Below, in pieces: positions 1 through 5,260 of a stretch of DNA of 7,333 bases; position 1 is the stretch's first letter, and every line of letters begins with the position of its first letter. The DNA comes from DASUSF01 sp036375275 (GTDB lineage Bacteria; Pseudomonadota; Alphaproteobacteria; Geminicoccales; Geminicoccaceae), in NCBI GenBank assembly GCA_036375275.1, contig DASUSF010000160.1:1-7333 (forward strand). Reading direction: 5' to 3'. A program made the position numbers and the translations under genes. Below the pieces are notes generated by a model. The model searched no databases, was not told the DNA's origin, and saw only the letters and a list, made by a program, of their open reading frames with translations.

Positions 1-1
1 G

Positions 2-118
2 CGCAAGGCCGCCACCAAATCGGAACTTGTCTGCGCTTGCTGTGAGGCGGTCTTCTCGCACGTTGCCCGGGTAGGCGCTCCACCACCGAGCTGCGCACGG
101 CCGTCTGGCAGGAACTGA
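2..118 (+). other. Unidentified open frame at left edge, possible 3' end of a gene
   Basis: This reading frame is open from the window edge for 38 codons and stops with TGA at 116-118, one base before the tRNA-Arg 3' end at 119. It reads RKAATKSELVCACCEAVFSH and then a Pro/Arg-rich end. I recognise no family. A 38-codon open frame is easily obtained by chance at this GC content, and the opposite strand is also open here. GC in the first 60 bases (about 62%) is lower than in the neighbouring genes. It could be the tail of a convergent gene, for example on an element next to the tRNA, or simply noise. Nothing else in 1-118 is identifiable. Confidence 0.15.
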
Positions 119-192
119 TGCGCACGGCGGGACTCGAACCCACGACCTCTTGCTCCGGAGGCAAGCGCTCTATCCGGCTGAGCTACGCGCGC
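119..192 (-). tRNA. tRNA-Arg (anticodon CCG)
   Basis: The complement strand folds into a complete 74-nt cloverleaf. The 7-bp acceptor stem GCGCGCG/CGTGCGC has one G-U pair. T8 A9 are followed by D-stem GCTC/GAGC, anticodon stem CTTGC/GCAAG with loop CTCCGGA, a 5-nt variable loop AGGTC, and T-arm GTGGG-TTCGAGT-CCCGC. The discriminator is A. Loop positions 34-36 are CCG, which reads the arginine codon CGG, a common codon in such a GC-rich genome. CCA is not encoded; the bases after the discriminator are TCA, so CCA must be added enzymatically. The gene is co-directional with proB and begins 85 bases beyond its stop codon. A promoter of its own is likely (see 207-235). Confidence 0.96.
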
Positions 193-206
193 GTTCCAGG
201 GCCTGT

Positions 207-235
207 CATGTACGCGCGCCGCGCCCTGAGAGCAA
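207..235 (-). promoter_or_regulatory. Candidate promoter of tRNA-Arg
   Basis: On the minus strand, a -35-like TTGCTC (230-235) is followed after 17 bases by a -10-like TACATG (207-212). The tRNA 5' end lies 14 bases further on, a spacing that suits a short tRNA leader. The -35 matches sigma-70 in four of six positions and the -10 in three of six. The placement is more convincing than the match itself. Confidence 0.35.
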
Positions 236-252
236 GTCCCGGGGAGCCTTGA

Positions 253-277
253 AGCGGGCGCCCGCTGCCCGGCGCCC
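253..277 (-). terminator. Dyad immediately after proB, possible weak terminator
   Basis: Directly after the proB stop codon the transcript can form a 7-bp stem, GGGCGCC pairing with GGCGCCC (271-277 and 256-262), with an 8-nt loop. An overlapping 14-bp palindrome (253-266) offers a competing fold. No U-run follows (next bases TTCAAGG), so factor-independent termination would be inefficient. The dyad could instead be an mRNA 3'-end stabiliser between proB and the tRNA. Confidence 0.3.
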
Positions 278-1375
278 TCAGAGCAGGACCAGGTCGTCCC
301 GGTGGATCAGCTCGTCCCGGCCGCGCCAGCCGAGGATCGCCTCGATCGCCTCGGTCCGCTGGCCGACGATCCGGCGGGCATCGGCGGCGTCGTAGGCGGA
401 GAGGCCCTTCGCGAGCTCGCGCCCGTCCGGTCCCGTGACCAGCACCGCGTCGCCCCGCTCGAAGCTGCCGTCCACCGCCAGCACGCCCGCCGGCAGCAGG
501 CTGCTGCCGCGCCGGAGCGCCCGCGCCGCGCCGGCATCGACCCGGAGGGTCCCGACCGCGGCGAGCGCGCCGCCGATCCAGTCCTTGCGCGCCCGGCGGG
601 GGTTGGCGCGGGCGCGAAAGCGGGTATGCGGGCCGGCCGCCTCGAGCGCCCGGAGCGGCCGCTCCAGCGCGCCGGGTGCCAGCACCACCGCGCAGCCGGC
701 GCGGGTCGCGATCCGGGCCGCGACCAGCTTGCTCGCCATTCCGCCGGTGCCGAGCGGGCCCCGGGCGCCGCCGGCCATGGCCTCGATCTCGGGCGTGATC
801 TCGTCGACCCGGTCGATTCGGACCGCCTCCGGGTCGTGGTTGGGGTCCGCGGTATACAGGCCGTCGACGTCGGACAGCAGGATCAGCTCGTCCGCGCTTG
901 CCATCAGGGCGACCCGGGCCGACAGGCGGTCGTTGTCGCCGAAGCGGATCTCCGAGGTGGCGACGGTGTCGTTCTCGTTGACGATCGGCACCACGCCGAG
1001 GCGCAGCAGCGCCTCGACGGTCGCCCGCGCGTTCAGATAGCGCCGCCGGTTCTCGGTGTCCTCGAGGGTCAGCAGGAGCTGCGCCGCCGGCAGCCCCTCG
1101 GCGGCGAGCGCCGCCTGGTAGGCCTGGGCGAGGCCGATCTGGCCGACCGCGGCCGAGGCCTGCTTCTCCTCCAGGCGAAGGCCGCGGGCGCCGAGCCGGA
1201 GCGCCGCCCGGCCGAGCGCGATCGCGCCCGAGGTCACGACGATCACGTCCTGGCCGCGCGCCCGGCAGGCCGCGAGGTCGGTCGCGAGCGAGGCCAGCCA
1301 GGCGTGGCGGAGCGCCCCCTCCGGATCGACCAGGAGCGAGCTCCCGATCTTGATCACGAGCCGGCGGGCGCTCAT
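278..1375 (-). CDS. proB: Glutamate 5-kinase (ProB)
   Basis: It encodes a 365-residue cytosolic enzyme that phosphorylates L-glutamate with ATP to glutamyl-5-phosphate, the committed and feedback-regulated step of proline synthesis. The length nearly equals E. coli ProB (367). The N-terminal amino-acid-kinase domain (about 1-255) shows VIKIGSSLL (7-15, Lys9), VVTSGAIALG (46-55), NENDTVATSEI (133-143, Asp136), FGDNDRLS (145-152, Asn148, Asp149), LLSDVDGLY (166-174) and GTGGMASK (209-216, Lys216). A PUA domain fills about 275-365 (ERGDAVLVTGPDG, HRDDLVLL). Asp106 aligns with E. coli Asp107, whose change to Asn relieves proline inhibition, so normal feedback control is inferred. The ATG at 1375 overlaps the obgE stop as ATGA, implying translational coupling. 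The frame remains open further upstream within obgE, but that part does not resemble ProB. proA does not follow. Confidence 0.97.
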   Translation of the reverse strand: MSARRLVIKIGSSLLVDPEGALRHAWLASLATDLAACRARGQDVIVVTSGAIALGRAALRLGARGLRLEEKQASAAVGQIGLAQAYQAALAAEGLPAAQLLLTLEDTENRRRYLNARATVEALLRLGVVPIVNENDTVATSEIRFGDNDRLSARVALMASADELILLSDVDGLYTADPNHDPEAVRIDRVDEITPEIEAMAGGARGPLGTGGMASKLVAARIATRAGCAVVLAPGALERPLRALEAAGPHTRFRARANPRRARKDWIGGALAAVGTLRVDAGAARALRRGSSLLPAGVLAVDGSFERGDAVLVTGPDGRELAKGLSAYDAADARRIVGQRTEAIEAILGWRGRDELIHRDDLVLL

Positions 1376-2379
1376 CGCGGAGCACCCGCCCGCGCCGCGT
1401 CGATGATCCGCCGCGCCGCGCGGAGCAGATCGTCCACGCCTTCGCCGCTGACCCCGGAGACCGCGTGGACCTCGCGGCCCGCGGCGGCCTCGAGCGCCGC
1501 CCGGCGCGCGGCGCGGGTCGCGGAATCGAGGGCGTCGACCTTGTTCAGGCAGGTCAGCTCGGGCCGATCCGCGAGCCCCGCGTCGTAGCGCTCGAGCTCG
1601 GTCCGGACCGTCCGCCACGCGCCTGCGACGTCCTCGCCCGTGCCGTCGACCAGGTGGATCAGCACCCGGCAGCGCTCGAGATGGCCGAGGAACCGGTCCC
1701 CGAGCCCGGCGCCCTCGTGCGCGCCCTCGATCAGCCCCGGGATGTCCGCGACCACGAAGCTGTCCTGGTCCAGGAACACCGTGCCGAGCTTGGGCGCGAG
1801 CGTGGTGAACGGGTAGTCCGCGATCTTCGGCCGGGCGCGGCTGATCCGGGCGAGGAAGGTCGACTTGCCGGCGTTGGGCAGGCCGAGCAGCCCGGCGTCG
1901 GCGAGCAGCTTGAGGCGGAGCACGAGCCAGCGCTCCTCGCCCGCTTCGCCCGGCGTCGCCTGGCGGGGCGCGCGGTTCACCGACGACTTGAAGCGGACGT
2001 TGCCGACCCCGCCGGCGCCGCCCTGGGCGAGCACCACGGTCTGGTCCGGCGCGGTCAGGTCGGCGAGCCGGGTCGTGCCGTCCTCGAACAGGATCTCGGT
2101 GCCGACCGGGAGCGTCAGCTCGACGTCGGCGCCGCTCGCCCCGGTCCGCTCCCGGCCCATGCCGTGGCGGCCGCGGCCGGCCTTGAAGTGCTGCTTGTAG
2201 CGGAAGTCGATGAGCGTGTTCAGCGATGGATCCGCGCGCGCCGTGACCGAGCCGCCGCGCCCGCCGTCGCCGCCGTCCGGCCCGCCCTTCTCGATGTACT
2301 TCTCGCGCCGGAAGCTGACGCAGCCGGCGCCGCCGTCGCCCGCTTTGACGAAGATCTTGGCCTGGTCGAGGAAGCGCAT
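1372..2379 (-). CDS. obgE: Obg-family GTPase (ObgE/CgtA), ribosome assembly factor
   Basis: It encodes a 335-residue GTPase that binds the 50S subunit late in assembly and, in Caulobacter and E. coli, affects growth and the stringent response. The glycine-rich Obg fold occupies about 1-158 (KAGDGGAGCVSFRREKYIEK, GPDGGDGGRGGSV, KAGRGRHGMG). The G domain follows: Walker A GLPNAGKS (166-173), switch I YPFTTL (189-194), DIPG (212-215), NKVD (279-282), and a G5-like VSGVSGEG (307-314) where many homologues read SA. The chain ends soon after the G domain, so the variable C-terminal extension is minimal. The ATG at 2379 gives the canonical MRFLDQAKIFVKAGDGGAG start. The Shine-Dalgarno is poor, with AGGG directly abutting the ATG. 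It is followed by proB with a 4-nt overlap and preceded by a 217-bp spacer. Confidence 0.97.
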   Translation of the reverse strand: MRFLDQAKIFVKAGDGGAGCVSFRREKYIEKGGPDGGDGGRGGSVTARADPSLNTLIDFRYKQHFKAGRGRHGMGRERTGASGADVELTLPVGTEILFEDGTTRLADLTAPDQTVVLAQGGAGGVGNVRFKSSVNRAPRQATPGEAGEERWLVLRLKLLADAGLLGLPNAGKSTFLARISRARPKIADYPFTTLAPKLGTVFLDQDSFVVADIPGLIEGAHEGAGLGDRFLGHLERCRVLIHLVDGTGEDVAGAWRTVRTELERYDAGLADRPELTCLNKVDALDSATRAARRAALEAAAGREVHAVSGVSGEGVDDLLRAARRIIDAARAGAPR

Positions 2380-2400
2380 CCCTGGAGCATCATCCGCTCA

Positions 2401-2428
2401 GGCCAAACCGGCTCATGCCGGTTCGGCC
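2401..2428 (-). other. Hairpin in the obgE leader
   Basis: A 7-bp stem (2406-2412 with 2417-2423) closes a 4-base loop. After one mismatch, four more pairs extend it (2401-2404 with 2425-2428). It lies 22 bases before the obgE start codon, near the ribosome-binding region, and has no U-run on either strand. That fits a leader or translation-control structure better than a terminator. It is also a DNA dyad that could bind a protein. Confidence 0.45.
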
Positions 2429-2445
2429 CGGACAAAGATGCTCTA

Positions 2446-2461
2446 CTCCATTGCAATGGAG
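2446..2461. promoter_or_regulatory. Perfect 16-bp palindrome, candidate operator upstream of obgE
   Basis: CTCCATTGCAATGGAG is exactly self-complementary with its centre between 2453 and 2454. It lies about 67 bases before the obgE start, in sequence much less GC-rich than its surroundings, where a promoter would be expected. A dyad of this size without a spacer is typical of a dimeric regulator site. I cannot assign it to a known regulator. TTGC elements in and next to it could be part of a -35 box, but no convincing -10 is paired with them. Confidence 0.4.
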
Positions 2462-2543
2462 CAATCTTCTCTCGATGAGCGGAGAGGCGCAGGGGCCGGG
2501 ATGGCGCTGTCTCATCGACGACCGCCCTATGTCTCGACAGCAA

Positions 2544-2569
2544 GAAGGGGATGGCGAGCCATCCCCTTC
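2544..2569 (-). terminator. Probable terminator of rplU-rpmA
   Basis: A perfect stem lies 28 bases after the rpmA stop codon. GAAGGGGATGG pairs with CCATCCCCTTC (2559-2569 and 2544-2554) around a CTCG tetraloop. The transcript continues TTGCTGTC, so the U-tract is short and interrupted, as often seen in high-GC genomes. Its position between rpmA and obgE suggests that it ends or attenuates the ribosomal-protein transcript. Confidence 0.6.
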
Positions 2570-2596
2570 GGACGAGGCCGGGGCGCGCCGGGTCGG

Positions 2597-2866
2597 CTAC
2601 TCGGCCGCCGCATCCAGCGGCTGCACCGCGATGTACGACCGCTTCCCCTTGCCGGCGTGGAACTTCACGTGCCCTTCGACCAGCGCGAACAGCGTGTGGT
2701 CGCGGCCGCAGCCGACGTTGGCACCGGGATGCCAGCGGGTGCCGCGCTGACGGACGATGATGTTGCCGGCCAGCACGTGCTCGCCGCCGAACTTCTTCAC
2801 CCCGAGCCGCTGGCCGGGGGAGTCGCGGCCGTTGCGCGAGCTGCCGCCGGCTTTCTTGTGGGCCAT
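2597..2866 (-). CDS. rpmA: 50S ribosomal protein bL27
   Basis: It encodes an 89-residue large-subunit protein whose N-terminal tail reaches the peptidyl-transferase centre. The family signature is complete: MAHKKAGGSSRNGRDSPGQR at the N-terminus, LGVKKFGGEHVLAGNIIVRQ (21-40), RGTRWHPGANVGCGRDHTLF, and FHAGKGKRSYIAV near the C-terminus. The N-terminus starts directly with AHKKAGGS and lacks the cleaved extension found in Firmicutes. The ATG at 2866 is preceded by a good Shine-Dalgarno AGGAG (2874-2878) seven bases away. The gene follows rplU after 48 bases, and the two are almost certainly cotranscribed from the promoter at 3337-3364. Confidence 0.98.
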   Translation of the reverse strand: MAHKKAGGSSRNGRDSPGQRLGVKKFGGEHVLAGNIIVRQRGTRWHPGANVGCGRDHTLFALVEGHVKFHAGKGKRSYIAVQPLDAAAE

Positions 2867-2877
2867 GGTGCGTCTCC

Positions 2878-2901
2878 TGCTCTGTCCGCTGCTCTGTCCG
2901 C
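2878..2901 (-). repeat. Perfect 12-bp tandem duplication before the rpmA ribosome-binding site
   Basis: Two adjacent identical 12-base units, GCGGACAGAGCA on the coding strand (2890-2901 and 2878-2889), sit in the rplU-rpmA spacer. A partial third GGCGGAC lies just upstream. The second copy runs straight into the rpmA Shine-Dalgarno. It looks like a slippage duplication that shifts spacing without touching either gene. Confidence 0.75.
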
Positions 2902-2914
2902 CGGGTCCGCCGCG

Positions 2915-3238
2915 TCAGGCGCCGGCGATGTCCTGGATCCGCAGCACGGTCAGCTGCTGCCGATGGCCCCGCTTCCGGCGATGGTTCTTGCGCCGCTTCT
3001 TCTTGAAGATGATGACCTTCGGGCCCTTCATCTGCTCGAGCACCTCGGCCCGGACCGCGGCGCCGTCGATGACCGGCGCGCCGATCCTGGTCCCGCCGTC
3101 GATCCCCTCGCCGCCGAGCATGAGCACGTCCGGGAGGTCCAGGGTGGCCCCGACCTCGCCCGCGAGCTTCTCGACCTTGATCACGTCGCCGGCTTCGACG
3201 CGGTACTGCTTGCCGCCCGTCCTGACCACTGCGTACAT
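2915..3238 (-). CDS. rplU: 50S ribosomal protein bL21
   Basis: It encodes a 107-residue large-subunit protein that binds 23S rRNA. MYAVVRTGGKQYRVEAGDVI at the start, VEKLAGEVG, and the basic segment KKKRRKNHRRKRGHRQ (79-94) are typical of bL21. The length is close to the usual 103-105. The frame stays open upstream to a TTG at 3364, but that TTG lies inside the -35 box of the promoter and the added residues do not resemble bL21, so the ATG at 3238 is chosen. No strong Shine-Dalgarno precedes it. It is the first gene of the rplU-rpmA transcript, with a leader of about 90 nt. Confidence 0.97.
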   Translation of the reverse strand: MYAVVRTGGKQYRVEAGDVIKVEKLAGEVGATLDLPDVLMLGGEGIDGGTRIGAPVIDGAAVRAEVLEQMKGPKVIIFKKKRRKNHRRKRGHRQQLTVLRIQDIAGA

Positions 3239-3336
3239 GGCTGACCCGAAAAGAAGGGAGCGCTGCCTGTGGCGCCGCGACCCGAAGATGGTGCGCAGAC
3301 ACGCCAGCGTCCACCCCGGGGGCGGAGCGCGGCAGG

Positions 3337-3364
3337 ATACTAGCCGCCGGCGCCCGCCTGTCAA
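3337..3364 (-). promoter_or_regulatory. Sigma-70-type promoter of rplU-rpmA
   Basis: On the minus strand a perfect -35 TTGACA (3359-3364) and a -10 TAGTAT (3337-3342, four of six consensus bases) are separated by 16 bases. They lie 23 bases beyond the pgeF stop codon and about 98 bases before the rplU ATG. Transcription should start near 3330. This is the best promoter match in the window and fits high expression of ribosomal-protein genes. Confidence 0.75.
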
Positions 3365-3370
3365 CCTCCT

Positions 3371-3387
3371 GCCCGGGCGCCCGGGGC
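3371..3387 (-). terminator. GC-rich dyad after pgeF, possible terminator
   Basis: A perfect 14-bp palindrome CCCGGGCGCCCGGG (3372-3385) lies directly behind the pgeF stop codon and seven bases before the rplU -35 box. It can fold into a short GC-only hairpin but lacks a U-run, so termination of the lgt operon here is only plausible. It may also separate the two transcription units as a DNA element. Confidence 0.3.
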
Positions 3388-4167
3388 TCAGCGCTCCAGC
3401 GCGATCACCGAGAGCAGCAGACCGAAGCGCTCGCCGCCGGCCCGCCGCGTGCGCCGGCTGGAGAAGAAGCGGTCCGGCTCGGCGAGGGTGTCCTCGGCGA
3501 GCGCCATGGTGCGGCCGACGCCGGCGCGCGCGAGCCGCCGGAGCACGTAGCCCTTGAGGTCGAAGCGCAGGCGGTCGCCGTCCGGCAGCCGCTCGAAGTG
3601 GCTGCCGCTGCCGGGATCGGCCGCCAGCACCTCGGCCTCGAGATCGGGTCCGACCTCGTAGGACGACCAGGCGATGCAGGGGCCGACGGCAGCCTGGATC
3701 CGGTCGGGCGCGGCGCCCAGCCCGATCATCGCCTCGACCGTCGCCTCGACCACGCCAGCGAGCGCGCCGCGCCAGCCGGCGTGCGCCGCGCCGATCACGC
3801 CGGCCTCGGGGTCGGCGAACAGGACCGGGGCGCAGTCGGCGCCGAGGGTCCCGAGCGTGATCCCGGGCCGGTCGGTGACCAGCGCGTCCGCCGCCCGCGC
3901 CGGGCGGTCGGGCGCCGGGGCATTGGCGACGATCACGTCGCGGCCGTGCACCTGGCGCCCGGTCGCGAGGCTCGACGGCGCGAGCCCGAGCGCGTCCAGC
4001 GCGCGCGCCCGGTTGCGCCGCACCCGGTCCGGATCGTCGCCGCTCGAGAAGCCGCAGTTCAGGGAATCGAACGGCGCCCCGCTGACCCCGCCCCGACGGG
4101 TGAAGAAGCCGTGCCGGACGCCCCCGCCCATGGCGAGCAGCGGAGCCTGCAGGTAGAGCTCACTCAT
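3388..4167 (-). CDS. pgeF: Peptidoglycan editing factor PgeF (YfiH/DUF152, multicopper-laccase-like fold)
   Basis: It encodes a 259-residue protein of the Cu-oxidase_4/YfiH family. In E. coli PgeF removes wrongly incorporated L-serine from muropeptide precursors; relatives also show purine-nucleoside phosphorylase or deaminase activity, so the exact substrate here is inferred. The metal-site residues are present: GRQVHG with His74, LGADCAPVLF with Cys112, and AAHAGWRG with His129. VRHGFFTRRGGVSG (17-30), LNCGFSSGD, VGPCIAWSSYEVG (161-173) and FFSSRRT (234-240) are further family motifs. The start at 4167 (MSELYLQAP) fits the family better than the in-frame ATG at 4197. It overlaps the methyltransferase gene by 8 bases, so it is part of the lgt operon. 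This links it to envelope biogenesis. Confidence 0.92.
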   Translation of the reverse strand: MSELYLQAPLLAMGGGVRHGFFTRRGGVSGAPFDSLNCGFSSGDDPDRVRRNRARALDALGLAPSSLATGRQVHGRDVIVANAPAPDRPARAADALVTDRPGITLGTLGADCAPVLFADPEAGVIGAAHAGWRGALAGVVEATVEAMIGLGAAPDRIQAAVGPCIAWSSYEVGPDLEAEVLAADPGSGSHFERLPDGDRLRFDLKGYVLRRLARAGVGRTMALAEDTLAEPDRFFSSRRTRRAGGERFGLLLSVIALER

Positions 4168-5260
4168 CCTCGACGAACCCAGGTGGCGGCGGTGCATCTG
4201 GAGCAGTCAACACCAGAACCTTGAAGACTTCGCCCATGGCGCCGGGATCGGCGAGCCGGTGCAGCGCCCGGCGGACGCTGCGGCGGTCGTCCCCCTCGGC
4301 CGCCTCGATCAGCCGCGCCGCACGCACCTCGATCCCGAGGGTGCGCAGGAACGTGCCCTGGAAGACCGGGCCGTAGCTCGTGGCCCCCTCCGCCCCGGCC
4401 GCCTGCGCGAGGGCGCGGAAATCGACCTGGCTCGAGAGATCCGCCGTGCCGGGCTGCTCGAGCGGGTCGACCGGGCGATGCGCGCGCACCGCCTGGAGGG
4501 TGTCGCCCGTGGGTCCGTCGCGCGCGGCGCCGTAGTCGATCAGGAGCGCGAGCCCGCCGTCCCGGACCAGGCGCCCCGCGACCTCGCGCACCAGCCCCTG
4601 CCGCGCCGGGCTGACTTCGCTCACCGCACCCTCGGGCGCATCCGGAGGGGCGAACCCGGCAAGACCGGGCGCGGCCGGCACGGTCTCCTCGAAGCCGAGG
4701 CGTCCCCCGGCGACCGCGATCCGCCGCTCGATCCAGACGTCGTCGCGGCGGACCAGCTGGTGGACCGGGAGGGCGTCCAGAAACTCGTTCGCGACCAGCA
4801 GCAGGGGCCCCTCCGGGACGTCCTCGAGGCGGGCGTGCCAGGTCGCGGCGTGCTCGCCGAGCGCCGCCTGCTGGACCTGGACCAGGCGCGGGCTCCGCTC
4901 GACCAGGTGGAGGTCGAGCGCGTCCTGGAAGCCCGGCACGGCGGCCGTGGCCCGGAGCAGGTCCCGGAGCTGCGTCGCCCGCCCCGGGCCGAGCTCGACC
5001 AGGCGGACCGGGTCGGGCCGGCCCTGATCCAGCCACGCTTGGGCCAGGAACAGGCCGACGATCTCGCCGAACATCTGGCTGACTTCCGGCCCGGTCACGA
5101 AGTCGCCGGCGACGCCGAACGGCTCCGCGCGCCGGTAGTAGCCGTGCTCCGGGTGGTCGAGGCACAGCTCCATGTAGCGCGCGACCGAGACCGGCCCTTC
5201 GGCGGCGATCGTCCGCAGCAGCCCGTCCTCAGGATCGCTGCTGGCTCGGTGATGCGGCAA
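4160..5260 (-). CDS. SAM-dependent methyltransferase, MidA/NDUFAF7 family (DUF185)
   Basis: It encodes 366 residues matching the class I SAM methyltransferase family of mitochondrial NDUFAF7, which dimethylates an arginine of complex I subunit NDUFS2. The bacterial substrate is not established; NuoD is an inferred candidate. Visible motifs are DHPEHGYY (35-42), GDFVTGPEVSQMFGE (52-66), SAM motif I VELGPGRATQ (88-97), VANEFLDALPVHQ (156-168), LLIDYGA (239-245), SSQVDF (276-281) and GPVFQGTFL (297-305). Motif I reads GPGRA where most members have GPGRG. The only start before Met30 is TTG at 5260, which overlaps the lgt end by 32 bases. An in-frame stop lies just upstream and no clear Shine-Dalgarno is visible, so the exact start is uncertain. 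Starting at Met30 would discard conserved N-terminal sequence. The gene is the middle one of the lgt operon. Confidence 0.9.
   Translation of the reverse strand: MPHHRASSDPEDGLLRTIAAEGPVSVARYMELCLDHPEHGYYRRAEPFGVAGDFVTGPEVSQMFGEIVGLFLAQAWLDQGRPDPVRLVELGPGRATQLRDLLRATAAVPGFQDALDLHLVERSPRLVQVQQAALGEHAATWHARLEDVPEGPLLLVANEFLDALPVHQLVRRDDVWIERRIAVAGGRLGFEETVPAAPGLAGFAPPDAPEGAVSEVSPARQGLVREVAGRLVRDGGLALLIDYGAARDGPTGDTLQAVRAHRPVDPLEQPGTADLSSQVDFRALAQAAGAEGATSYGPVFQGTFLRTLGIEVRAARLIEAAEGDDRRSVRRALHRLADPGAMGEVFKVLVLTAPDAPPPPGFVEDE

Noticed and set aside
183..1588. Very long open frames over proB in other frames on both strands (400 and 428 codons).
   Set aside because: Their translations are strings of Arg, Ala, Gly and Pro with no domain, as expected from high third-position GC opposite or out of phase with a real gene; proB in the same span has full family motifs.
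1465..2478. Long plus-strand frame opposite obgE.
   Set aside because: It is the antisense shadow of obgE, has low-complexity composition and no recognisable family.
3239..3364. N-terminal extension of bL21 from the TTG at 3364, preceded by AGGAGG.
   Set aside because: AGGAGG touches the TTG with no spacing, the TTG is the -35 box TTGACA, and the extra 42 residues do not resemble bL21.
2210..3557. Plus-strand frames opposite rpmA and rplU, and a minus-strand frame joining the obgE, rpmA and rplU regions out of phase.
   Set aside because: They run through well-identified ribosomal-protein genes and the terminator hairpin, and show only Arg/Ala/Pro-rich shadow sequence.
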